In this document: positions 23,501 to 34,376 of the stretch, in pieces
Position numbering within the stretch: position 1 is the stretch's first letter
Layout: each line of letters begins with the position of its first letter
NCBI RefSeq assembly: GCF_000002865.3
Contig: NW_001865039.1
Span: forward strand, 1,554,438-1,618,437
Direction of reading: 5' to 3'
Source of the DNA: Monosiga brevicollis MX1
Lineage: Eukaryota > Opisthokonta > Choanoflagellata > Craspedida > Salpingoecidae
DNA length: 64,000 nt
Made by a program: the position numbers and the translations under genes
Notes under the pieces: generated by a model
Databases searched by the model: none
The model's input: the letters and a program-made list of their open reading frames with translations, nothing else
Told to the model about the DNA's origin: nothing

Positions 23501-26500
23501 ATGCTTCACCGACGACAATGACGGCCAAGCCTGGTAGCTTTGGTTCCCCAACTTCTTCTACCTTTGGAGCGACGGCGGCCAAGCCCCCTAATTTTGGTGC
23601 CCCGATCCCTTCTACATTTGGAGCGACGGCGGCCAAGCCCCCTAATTTTGGTGCCCCGATTACCTCTACATTTGGGACTCCAGCCTCATCAACAACGACG
23701 GCGGCAGCGGCAAAGCCCGCTACGTTTCGGAGCCCCATCTTCTTCTACCTTTGGAGTCCCGGCTTCATCAACAACACGACGACGGCAGCGACAAAGCCCA
23801 CTGCGTCTGGTGTCCCATCTTCTTCTACCTTTGGAGCCCCGACCTCATCAACAACGACGGCGGCAGCGGCAAAGCCCGCCAGTTTCGGAGCCCCATCTTT
23901 TTCTACTTTTGGAGCCCCGGCCTCATCAACAACATCGACGTCGACGGGGGCCGCAAAGCCCACTGCGTTTGGTGTCCCATCTTCTTCTACCTTTGGAGCC
24001 CCGACCTCATCAACAACGACGGCGGCAGCGGCAAAGCCCGCTAGTTTCGGAGCCCCATCTTCTTCTACCTTTGGAGCCCCGACCTCATCAACAACATCGA
24101 CGTCGACGGGGGCCGCAAAGCCTGCTGCGTTTGGTGTCCCATCTTCTTCTACCTTTGGAGCCCCGACCTCATCAACAACGACGGCGGCAGCGGCAAAGCC
24201 CGCTAGTTTCGGAGCCCCATCTTCTTCTACCTTTGGAGCCCCGACCTCATCAACAACATCGACGTCGACGGGGGCCGCAAAGCCTGCTGCATTTGCTACT
24301 TCGAGCTTGGTCACTCCTGTTGCAACAAACACAACCACTCAGCCCTCAGCTTCGAATGGTGGTTCTTTCGGAACGTTGGCCAGCCCCACCACTCTCGCAA
24401 AGCCTGCAGTTAATAGTTCTTCATCTCCGAAGTCTTCTACTTTTGGGGGTTTGAGTGCTTCAGGCAGTTCTGCCTTGTCGCCCAGCCAAGCACCAGTCCT
24501 TGCAAGTGCCAGTGCGGGTGCCAACTCAGCACTACCAGAGTCAGCAGCAGCGATTACGCATCCCATGCTGAAAACAACAAACACCACCACGCCGGCTGTG
24601 GTAACAACGCCCTCTGCTCAAAACAAACCCATTGGTGTTGCCACAGCATTTGACAAAGCGTCCAATGCAAATCAAGCTGACCGCCCCATCGTTGAGCAAC
24701 TTGAACAGGGCCTCGCTCAGCTCAATAATGACTTAGCAGGGCTGTTTGCCAAATTTGAGAATGCATGGTCTGAGCCTAGCCCTGCTGCAGAAATCGAGAA
24801 GCATTTGGATGCTCTTGATGGCCGTGCTCGAGCGCTCAAGGAAGCTGATGTTGAACTGCACGATGCACTCATTCAAGTTGACGTCAGCCTGCAGCGTGCT
24901 GGTGCGCTTAAACAATGCGCCGTTGCTGCCGCAGATCGGGTGCGACCTGGCTACGACGCTGTCGGCCGTGTCGCCCTTCGTGAACGTCCCCTGAATCAAG
25001 CCAGCCAACGACAGATGGAGGTCCGAGTTTTCATTTTTTACCGCTTCGCAAATTCGCGTCGCTTCAAACTCCACCATCATCGATGCTCTCCTTTTTTTTT
25101 TGTTTTTACTGACTTGCTTCCTTCCTTCCTTCCTTCCTTCCTCTCTTTCTTCCTCTCTTCTTTGCATGCGTAGGACTTTTCTCAACGATACAACGGACTT
25201 GTGGAGAGTTTGAATGAGCTGAACCGCACTGAAATTGCTCTTCGACAACAGGCAACTCAGCGCTCACCACAGGTGGCTTCACAGCGAGCTGCACATGACC
25301 GTGCTGATCTGGTAGCAGCTCGTGAAACGATCGAATGCCATGGCACTATCTTGAAGCAAGCGGTAAGTTTCTCTTTCGTTGCAATGGACAGGTTGTGTAC
25401 AGCCTCATCTTGGCCTTCAATCGCGCCCCTTTGCAATATTAGGTCGACCGTCTACGTGAGTTGGAGCATGAGATTGTGGTCAGCGAATTGAACCTCCTTT
25501 CCCTGCGCACCAGCAACATCCAATCACGCCATCCCCAATCAAGTCCCTCAAAAGACGTCAGTGCAGCGCGGACCACGCCATCCTCACGACAACGCCATCA
25601 GGTCTCTTCTGTCCAAAGCTCGCTGCGCAAGCATGTGCCAGTGCGCAGCGCCCATGATCTTACGGTGGATAGCATTCAGCTTGATGGCAGCTACCTCGGC
25701 AGCGGTCCCATTGCCAGCACTCCTGTGAAGGGAGCGTCGAGTGCTCTCTCCGTTAACTCAGCGCCGATTCGCGCCCATACAACAAGTTCCGAAAAGCCAA
25801 CCTTCAATTTACCCGAGGTCATGAGCGCTACTTCTTCCGCATCGGCTGCGCCATCTTCTGCTTTAACTACAACAGCCGCGGCCTGTACGCCTACCACGAC
25901 GGCTGCACCGACACTTGACTTTGGTGCCAAGCCTGCTACAAGCACGTCCACAGCCACGACGGCAGCACCGACACTTGGTTTTGGTGCCAAGCCTGCTACA
26001 AGCACGTCCACAGCCACGACGGCTGCACCGACACTTGGTTTTGGTGCCAAGCCCGCTACAAGCACGTCCACAGCCACGACGGCAGCACCGACACTTGGTT
26101 TTGGTGCCAAGCCTGCTACAAGCACGTCCACAGCCACGACGGCAGCACCGACACTTGGTTTTGGTGCCAAGCCTGCTACAAGCACGTCCACAGCCACGAC
26201 GGCAGCACCGACACTTGGTTTTGGTGCCAAGCCCGCTACAAGCACGTCCACAGCCACGACGGCAGCACCGACACTTGGTTTTGGTGCCAAGCCCGCTACA
26301 AGCACGTCCACAGCCACGACGGCTGCACCGACACTTGGTTTTGGTGCCAAGCCCGCTACAAGCACGTCCACAGCCACGACGGCAGCACCGACACTTGGTT
26401 TTGGTGCCAAGCCTGCTACAAGCACGTCCACAGCCACGACGGCAGCACCGTCACTTGGTTTTGGTGCCAAGCCCGCTACAAGCACGTCCACAGCCACGAC

Positions 26501-28917
26501 GGCAGCACCGTCACTTGGTTTTGGTGCCAAGCCCGCTACAAGCACGTCCACAGCCACGACGGCAGCACCGTCACTTGGTTTTGGTGCCAAGCCTGCTACA
26601 AGCACGTCCACAGCCACGACGGCTGCATCGACACTTGGCTTTGGAACCCAAGGCGCACCCAAGAGTGGAAGCCAACCAGTCGCTTCAGCCAGCACTTCGA
26701 GCAAGCCAGTGTCAACAAAGGCGAGTTTAGACGATGAAGAGGATTCTTCCGAGGAGCGTGGCAATGAGAACGATGACAATCAGGACCATGACGAGGATTA
26801 CGACGAGGACTATGACGAGGACTATGATGAAGATGAAGATGAAGATGATAATGATGATGAGGAAAACGAGGATGAAGGCAATGAGGAGGATGAGGACGTC
26901 GCTTACACGGAAGACGATGAAGAGGATGTTGACATTGATGGTGTGGTTGTCGAGGATGACGACAGCGGAGGCAACGATGGGAGTGAAAGTGACACAGCCA
27001 AAAGCAAGTCAGCGTCACCTGGCTTGGTCAACCCTTCCTTTGGCCAGAACACAACTGTCAAGGCACCCTCTTGGGCCTCAACAACGACAGCAACACCCAA
27101 AGCATTGGGAGCATCGGCTACCTCTGCCCCCAGTATCTTTGGGCAAGGAGGGACAACGGCGGCTAAAGGAAGTAGTGGCCTCTTTGGCCAATCAACTGCT
27201 GCAGCCTCTTTCGGGCAGCAGTCAGGTAGCTCGTCTGCCACAAATGCTTTTTCTGCATCAGGTCTGTTTGGCACAAAGAAAGAGTCGCCTGCTTCTGCCA
27301 CGCTAGCGTCCCAAACGACTCCAACCTCGACGCCAAGCTCGGGTGGAAGCAAAGGGTCCTTTGCATCACCAACCGCTGTAAATGCTGCAAAACCATCCCT
27401 TTTCGGCAGCCCTGCAACCACTGCAGCGTCCACGACTGGAACGACCACAACTCCATCGTCTAAGCCCGGTACTGCTGGCACAGGCTTGTTTGGGGCTTCT
27501 TCTTCCACTCAAAACAATGAGCCCTCGGGCTTGGGTTCAATGAGCCTGGGTGGTAGTGGCCCCAGTGGCAATGTATTTGGTAGTGACATGGGTAGTAGCG
27601 CCGCCAAGGCTGGTAACGTGTTTGCAACTAGTAGTCAAGCCAACACAGCGGCGGCAACGTCAACACCGAACCAGTTTGGCAGCTCAGGAGGCAGTGGAAC
27701 GGGAGCGGCAGGCTTTGGCCAAAAAACCGTATTCGGCAGCTCGGCGTTTGGCAATAGTGGTGCAAGTCCCGCTGGTACCTCGATGTTTGGCAACAGTGGC
27801 GCCAATGCTACTGGCGGCTCGGCTTTTGGAAGTACAAATGCTACTGGCGGCTCGGCCTTCATTAGCCCGAGCACTGGGGGTAGTTCAATGTTTAGTGGCG
27901 GCACGAAAGGCACGGGCAGCTCGGCGTTTGGCGGCGGCGGCGTGACCAACGCCAGCAACTCTGTGTTTGGTGGTGCCGCCACAGGCACCTCAGGATCTGC
28001 CTTTGGGTCCCCCTCGGGCCAGACCAGTGGGGCCTTTGGCAGTGGCAGCCGCACATTTGGATCAACAGCCGGAGCGGGTGCCGGCTCGAGCTTCTCTGCC
28101 TCCCCTACCAGCCAGTCTTCCATGTGGGGCACAGGTGGCTTTGGCCAGACGCCCACCTTTGGGTGCGTTGAAGTGGAATGCATTGGTCGTAAAAATGACA
28201 AAGAGGATCGTGACATCTAGCGGATAGCCATGGGGAGCAGGCATAGCAAGGGCAGGCCATTTTGCAATCATGCCTCATGCAAGCCTGTGTATCTCATTTC
28301 ACGTGTGAACATGTGCTATTATTCCCAGATCAAGTCTCGGGGCTTCTTCGCCTTCAGGAATGTCGGGTGGCTTTTCAAATCATGCCGGTAAGTGCTTGAT
28401 GCTTTCCCCGCTGACGCTTTCTTTGTTGGCTGATTCGTGTGGTGCCTGCCTGGCTTTGGGTTTTACTTACCAATGACGTTGGTCACGTTACTCAAGGCAA
28501 TGGTGGATTTGGCCAGCTGGCTTCCAGCGGTGGCAACAACGGTGTGTGACATGTGGGCAAGCCTATTGGTGGCAAATGGGGGGTGGTCCCAGGCATTTCG
28601 CTGACCACCTCGTGTGTTGGTCATGCAGGTTTTGGGAGCAGCAGTGGTGGCGGCAGTGGTGGCTTTGGCGCCCTCGCTTCGCAGTCTTCGGGTGCCTCGG
28701 GTGGTTTTGGTGCCGTGGCGGGTCGCGCCAGCGGCTTTGGTACTACTCAAGCAGCTCCATCTAGCTTTGGTCAAAGTAATTTTGGCAATCGCAGTTCAGC
28801 TGGAGGTGTGTCGCTGATACGACTTGCTCTTGTATTTTGCTCAGAATTGCTTCCTCAGACTCATATGATGGTTGGCCGTTTCCAGGCAGTGGAGCTCTCT
28901 TCCAGGCTCGCAAATAG
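20538..28917 (+). CDS. NUP214: Nuclear pore FG nucleoporin NUP214
   Basis: NUP214 sits on the cytoplasmic face of the nuclear pore and helps mRNA export. Start GCCATGG at 20538 (MARIAVSK) is followed by a multi-exon beta-propeller to about 23300. FG block 1 (23430-24480) has SFGAPSSSTFGAP-type units. A coiled-coil region (about 24690-25500) contains YDAVGRVALRERPLNQ, which aligns with human YLHLLYKRPLDPK; this is the best family marker. FG block 2 (25840-28860) begins with twelve 20-residue repeats, then an Asp/Glu/Tyr run (26730-26960), then SGLFGQ/FGS repeats rich in Gly. The 3' exons fit by phase: ...PTFGG joins SSLGASSPSG near 28330, then NGGFGQLASSGG (28497), FGSSSGGGSG (28630), and 28886-28917 giving GSGALFQARK and stop. 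Domain order (propeller, FG, coil, FG) is close to the animal one. Confidence 0.9.
23500..24300 (+). repeat. 162-bp higher-order coding repeats in NUP214 FG block 1
   Basis: Units of 162 bp (54 residues) start near 23857, 24019 and 24181, each made of two half-units, one TTAAAAKPASFGAPSSSTFG-like and one STSTGAAKPAAFGVPSSSTF-like. Degenerate units precede them. All keep frame except one short cassette near 23720-23785, described in the findings. Confidence 0.85.
25921..26640 (+). repeat. Twelve tandem 60-bp coding repeats in NUP214
   Basis: Twelve consecutive 60-bp units encode a 20-residue motif of the type LGFGAKPATSTSTATTAAPT. Differences between units are few and mostly silent (CCT/CCC and GCA/GCT), apart from Thr/Ser changes in the last units. 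A partial unit lies upstream at about 25897. This near identity indicates recent expansion or frequent homogenisation. Confidence 0.95.
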
Positions 28918-29359
28918 TCGGGACTCCAGGGTTTTCGTCAAATTGAATTTGGTCAATCAGGGCACATATTGAATGCTCATGTCAAAGCAACCGACGCAAA
29001 AGATCGAGTTTATGAATAAAAGAACAAGGGCTCTACAAGGCTACGTGCGTGTCTTTGCCCGAGGATTTAAGCCCCCACATCCAAATCAAACCACAAACCT
29101 ATTTTTGTCTCGTTTGGTTTGGCAGCATCATCTTTTGAACAGGGAATTTTCGTTGCAAACGCCATTTGTTTCTCGGTTTTTTTTTTTTCGTGATTTCTGG
29201 GGGGTTTTCGACGAATTTTCACAAGCCACAAACCCAAAATTCAATTGCGTGGAACACAAAGATGGACATGTGCATCACAATACAGCGTTCACTTGAGGTT
29301 GAGAGAGGGGCCCGCTTGCGCATGGCAATACGAGCATGAATCAAGAGACAATAGCAGCT
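28918..29359. other. Convergent spacer between NUP214 and the next gene
   Basis: Holds the NUP214 3' untranslated region, including an AATAAA at 29015-29020, and the end of the minus-strand gene. A T run lies at about 29180-29189. No gene seen. Confidence 0.5.
29015..29020 (+). terminator. Candidate polyadenylation signal of NUP214
   Basis: Canonical AATAAA about 98 nt after the inferred NUP214 stop codon, on the same strand. Plausible but not confirmed. Confidence 0.45.
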
Positions 29360-31084
29360 TCAAGCTTCCTCAACTCGTCGCAAATTCATTTCTTGCGGAG
29401 TTGCGCCTGTTAAGCTGGGTGTGACTGGGTCAAAGCCAGGAGTAGTGGCTTTGAAGTCACTACTGACATGATCTCGCTTGGCGGTCTTGGCGGCAGGTTC
29501 ACTCCCCGAGCTCGGGGGGGCACTCGAGTTCTGTTGCTAAGGTGGCACGGACTGGCAGTGAGCTGGCCCCGCCAAATGCACATAATGCTGAGACGATGCG
29601 CCACGAACGAAAAAAAACATACCTTGAGCTCCTTTGAGCTGCGAATATACTGGAGCATGTCTTGGTTGTCAAGCAGGCGCATCACAATTCCATGGGGGGT
29701 TCTAGCGTTTGACTCGGGTCCGCTTGCTGCAGCTGGCAGTATCGGCGGATGTGTGCCTGCCAAGGGTGGACAGGGGAAGGAACAGGTGATGGCGTGAGAG
29801 AACACAATGCCGGTTGCCAAGCCAGTAATAGATATGTCAAAGCAAAGTTACAAACCAAGCTCCATGCAGATTTTCTCCGAGGCAGCTGCAGCGCCATCAC
29901 TCATGGCAATGGCGACGCTGTTTTGCGCGTGCCAGGTCCGGCAGAGAGAGAGAAGCATGTTGTATTCGTGGCCTTCTTTATCATGTTTTTGTGACTGGGC
30001 AAAGGTCACCAGCAGAATCTGGGCACTCAGCATTTTGGATCGGAAGTGGTCCAGCCGTGTTTGAATGGTGTTCTTGGCCAGTTTTTTGACAATAACAAAC
30101 GTCTCCGGGATGGGAAATGGCAATACGTCCTGGCGCTTGGCAATAAACATGAGCTGAACATGGATGTTTCTCTCTTGTTGTTTGCCGCGGATCCTAAACA
30201 GCCGAAGAAAAACCATCCAGGGTGAGAGTACAAAAAAGAACAAGTGGGGCTTCGCGGGGGCCGGCACGAGCTGACGACAAGCCATGTTGCGCAAGCACGC
30301 ACACAAATTTGACTTCGACCGGTTGTGGCACAGCAGCGGGTCGGCCCAGCTCGCTCACTGCGAGGAAGCGACCCAGTTCATCTGGGTTGGTGGCCGAGGG
30401 AGCATCTTTCTGCTGAGTTTGCGAGGTCTGCATCTGCAGGGAACTGGTGGGGGGCAACTCCTTGTCCAAATCCGCGAACAATCGCTTCAGGATGTGCGGT
30501 TTAGCGACGACCAAGTCGTTAATTGACTCAAACATGGCCATTTCCTTGGCGTGACGTTGCATTTCGTCTTTGAGGCCAAGGCCCTGCAATACCCAGTCAA
30601 GAAAGCGCTTGTTCCGGGTTGGGGCAGCAACAAGTGTATCGTGTTTTCGCAAGGCCTGGAAGGCGTTGACCATGTGAGGCGGGGGCTGATCCCCCACGGT
30701 TTCGTCCAGATAGCCACTGCAGATGACAAGGCAGAAATGAGGTTCTTGACATTTGGCCAGGTATTCAGACACGACCGACCACATCTTGGCTTTGGTGACG
30801 CTCTCGGGTCGAGCGTTGTGGGTGGGCAGGCAGCCGAGAACAAAGCGGAACCGCTTTTGCGCATCTTGTAGGCTGGTCGTGGTGAAAGGCTGCAGTTCAT
30901 CGCCTGTATCGATGATGAAAACAAATTTCTTTGGCTGGAACTTGTTGGCGATTCGAGCAATCATCTCGTTGTTGTAGCGCTGGGTGTTAGCATCACAGGT
31001 CGCGGAGTCGAGCTTGGTGATAATGACGAAAGTGTGCTCGGCCGAGCTAGCAGCCAGCAGAGCGGGCAAGGCTTGATTGGCCAT
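29360..31084 (-). CDS. Unrecognised conserved-looking protein, possible alpha/beta (VWA-like) N-terminal domain
   Basis: I do not recognise this gene. The ATG at 31084 (AGGATGGCC context) starts MANQALPALLAASS. Exon 1 runs to about 30306, followed by exons at about 30194-29853, 29755-29626 and 29535-29360; the last three joins fit by phase (G/GC at the third exon, phase 0 at ELK/QQNSSAPP) and end NLRRVEEA at 29360. The N-terminal part alternates hydrophobic strands and helices (HTFVIITKLDS, KKFVFIIDTGDEL, PHFCLVICSGYLDE), like a Rossmann or von Willebrand A fold. The second half has ETFVIVKKLAKNTIQTRLDH and QILLVTFAQS. The C-terminus is Ser/Pro/Lys-rich and probably disordered. I considered BABAM1/MERIT40 and Ku, but neither could be supported. 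Confidence 0.65.
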
Positions 31085-32060
31085 CCTGAAAACCCGATGG
31101 CTCACCAATCGACTGGCACCTCTTCAGGTCGACGACAAGATCCGCTTTCATTTGACCTCCCACCACTGCGCGCCACCACCAAGCGCGTTCAAAAAAAAAA
31201 AAGCGTGTGAGCGAACACAGTGATGGTCGATGATTGTCAGATGACGAGATGATTCGGATGATAGGGAAAGGTTCGATCGCGACTGCTGCTGCTGCTGTTG
31301 TTGCTGCTGTTGTTGCCACTGCCACTGCCATTGCCACTGCCACTGCCACTGCCACTGCCACTGCCGCTGCTACTGCCGCTGCCACTGCTACTATCTTTGC
31401 TGTTGCAGTAACGTCCCGCGATGCAAAAAGTGGGAGAGGGAGAGAGCGAGAGTTTGAGAACATGAGAGAAAAAGAAAAGCACTGCTCTCATGCTTCTATG
31501 ATGCATTGAAAGCATGCACTTTGCATCCCGAGATGGCTCAAAGGTATGACTTAATGGAATGTGTGTGGGGAGCTGGGTGTGTAAAAAGAAAACTGCTGTT
31601 TTACACAGCTGTTCTTCGGTAAGGATCGCTTGATTAGACTATTCTCCTTGACCATCTGTTTCGATTTGCACGATAGTGGATCATTAAATTTTCTCGTCTT
31701 GTGCAGCCTCTGTCAATTGGTGCAACGGTCGCCGAGTTGTGGTGGCTTCAAATAGGTTGATTTTAGGCTGGGCCGTGCCATCGCGGAGAAGCTTAGTCGA
31801 AAACTCTTTTCACCGAAGCGGTGTAGTGAGGCTATCGGTCCACAGGGGCAGCTTCGTGCACCGCCGGCCGGAAAGAGACAAAGCCCGAGAAACTTTTGCT
31901 GACAGAGGGAAAAAAGAAGAACATGACGTCAGATAAAAGCTGCTTTTCAGCAGTATTCAGTTGAGGTTTGAACCCCAGAGCAGCTTCCATCGCTTTCACA
32001 CATGAGCGCGTGATGGGGTAGACGTGCACTTTTTTTTCTCCTCCCTCAAAACCGGTCAAG
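31085..32060. other. Divergent intergenic region with TGCCAC/CTG hexamer-triplet repeat
   Basis: Nearly 1 kb between the unrecognised gene (-) and RPS13 (+). A low-complexity block at about 31282-31395 runs from CTGCTG/TTG to (TGCCAC)n. A pyrimidine tract (about 32030-32048) precedes the RPS13 start, as in the promoters or leaders of many ribosomal protein genes. No other gene supported. Confidence 0.5.
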
Positions 32061-33728
32061 ATGGGTCGCATGCACACTCCCGGCAAGGGTATCTCCCGCT
32101 CCGCTGCGCCCTACGTGCGCACCGCCCCCGCGGTAAGCCTGCCCTGCCAATGGTTTGCTCCCTCGTAGTGCGCTGCCAATTAGCCATCACCGGCTGCGCA
32201 CCAATGCTCAAGCCTGAGCAGCCGGCCGCTGTCACCGGCGCCTGTTCGTGCGCGCACGCTGACCCTGTGTTCCTCGTGGTGTTGTCATGCACCCCGTGAC
32301 TTGTCGATTGCAGTGGCTCAAGAACCTCTACGGCTCGGACGATGTCAAGGAGCTGATCTACAACCTTGCTCGCAAGGGCATGACCCCCTCCAAGATTGGT
32401 AGGCACTTTTGTCGATGAATCTGCTGTTTCCGAATCAGATTTTGTCGCCGCTCTTTGCTGCCGGATGGACATCAAGAACCCGTTTTTGCATCTCCACCAC
32501 GTGGTCTTCCATGAGTTCCCTCTCCCTTATTGGAAGACGGTGTAATCATGTCGGCCATGTTGTTGTTGGACATGCGTTTTGCGGCTAAAGATGCTTCCTG
32601 ATGACACGGGAGTTGGCTCCATCATTTGCATTCAGATAAACATGCTCTGGGCCTTCTCTCGGTTGCACCCATTGTTCACCTCCTCAACTCCCGTCAAGTG
32701 GAGGAGAGGCCTGGTGGTACTGGCTCTGCGGCTGAGGTTGTGCTGACGATTCCGGGCTGGCTTCGGACCGGAGTGGGTTGTTGCGTACGTCCAGCCCCTT
32801 GACCGGGCCGGCGTACGTACTGCTTGCTCCGTGTCGACCATGGGCCAGCACCCCGTCCCAGTGACAGTCCGTGCTTGACATAGCACATGATCATGCCTGC
32901 CCTCCATACCTGTCCTCATTCTTCTTCTTTTCTCTTGCTCATCTTTCTCTTCATCAAGAGGATGGGCGAGGGTTGGAGAAGATTGTTTGGCTGGCTTGGT
33001 TGGTAGCAGTTCATGCGGGTTTTGTCGAAACTGGGGCGGGTGCAAGGAAATAAAAATGGATCCACAATCAAGCAGCATCATACCGGCACTCGAACATGCT
33101 CCAGCAGCGTGACCAGTCGTTGGGCTAGGACACATGGCTGTTGAGACTGATGTATTCTCCTCCAGTTGTGTGTCCTTATCCAGCCCAGCGACTTGAGTGT
33201 TGTTCTGGTTCATGCTTGGGTGTTTGGTGTGACGTATGCCTTGTTTGTGTGCATCCCTCGTCAATGCGAATCGTACCTGTTGACCCGCCGTGTACGAACA
33301 TTTGTCTTGACTTTGGGCATAGCATGGCCTTGATGCTTTTTCATCATGCTCATGCTTCTCCACTACTCCTCCATCAGAGCCGAGGTAACTCATCCTCGTT
33401 CCACTTGATCTTTCAACTGTTAGGTGTCGTCCTCCGTGACTCGCGTGGTATTGCCAGCGTCAAGTCGCTGACCGGTACCAAGATCTTGCGTATCCTCAAG
33501 GGCCGTGGTCTCGCCCCCGAGCTGCCCGAGGACCTGTACTGCCTCATCAAGAAGGCCGTCAGCATGCGCAAGCACCTCGACAAGAACCGCAAGGACAAGG
33601 ACTGCAAGTTCCGCCTCATTCTTGTCGAGAGCCGTATCCACCGTTTGGCTCGCTACTACAAGGGCGCTGGTGTCATCCCCCCCAACTTCAAGTACCAGTC
33701 TGCCACCGCCTCTGCTCTCGTCTCATAA
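32061..33728 (+). CDS. RPS13: 40S ribosomal protein S13 (uS15)
   Basis: This component of the small ribosomal subunit binds the central domain of 18S rRNA. Three exons fit exactly: 32061-32132 ([20 protein letters not shown]...), 32314-32398 ([27 protein letters not shown]) and 33424-33728 ([20 protein letters not shown] ... [15 protein letters not shown] ... stop 33726-33728). The translated length is about 153 residues, near the normal eukaryotic size of 151, and residues match the animal and fungal protein almost throughout. Intron 1 is 181 bp and intron 2 is 1,025 bp, by far the longest clear intron in the window. Confidence 0.98.
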
Positions 33729-34376
33729 GGCGTGCCTGCCAGATGCGGCTGACTCCGGTGTTCCAGCTACATGGGGTTCGGCGCCAGTACTTTGTTGCTT
33801 TGTCATTCGCACCGTGCAATTTTGGGTTGTTTTCTTTGACACGCCCTTTTTGTGTCTTTGACGCCTCGCGTGCAATTGACCGGCAATTTTATTTTTCAAA
33901 TCATTATTTACTCTGACACTTGCTCTGCTTAAAAAAAGTAAGCGGTCACGCATGCGATCATTGAAAGAATGAAAAAGTCTGAGTGAGATCATCAGTTTAA
34001 GAAGGATACGCGAAAGCATCAGGAGCGCATCAGCGCTTGATGCTGCACGAAGGCCGACATCAACCTTCAACGGAAGCTTAGGTATGCTTTACTCAGTTGT
34101 GGTTTGTCTGGGAAAAAAAAAATTAAGAAAAGCATTCATAGGCAGGCACAACTGGACAAGAGGATAACAAGCGCAGGAAAGACGCGCACGAACGACAGGC
34201 ACAGCGACAAAAGCACAGCTTGCAACGACATGCAGTTTAAAAACAAAAAAAACAAAGAGGACGAAAACTAAAAATGGCGGGGCAGGGCGAATAGGACCAA
34301 TCATTCCCCTCCCAACCACGAAGCGAGCAAGGCATCTTTCTTAAGAGTGTAACGCAGAGAAACCTCTCGACTCCTT
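33729..34376. other. Convergent spacer between RPS13 and ARMC1
   Basis: 3' sequences of both genes, with T-rich and A-rich tracts (33885-33940, 34110-34130, 34240-34275). No gene seen. Confidence 0.45.

Noticed and set aside
23540-24454. Overlapping open frames across the NUP214 162-bp repeats
   Set aside because: Same effect of a 162-bp unit divisible by three; the FG-coding frame is clearly the real one.
25691-26779. Long open frames on the minus strand and in another plus frame across the NUP214 60-bp array
   Set aside because: The unit length is a multiple of three and lacks stops in several frames, so all copies stay open together; they are repeat shadows, not genes.
31950-31990. GTTTGAACCCC resembling a tRNA B box
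   Set aside because: No A box or cloverleaf could be built around it.
32580-32750. CTGATGA plus a later CTGA in RPS13 intron 2 as a box C/D snoRNA
   Set aside because: The boxes are too far apart for a normal C/D RNA and no terminal stem is visible.
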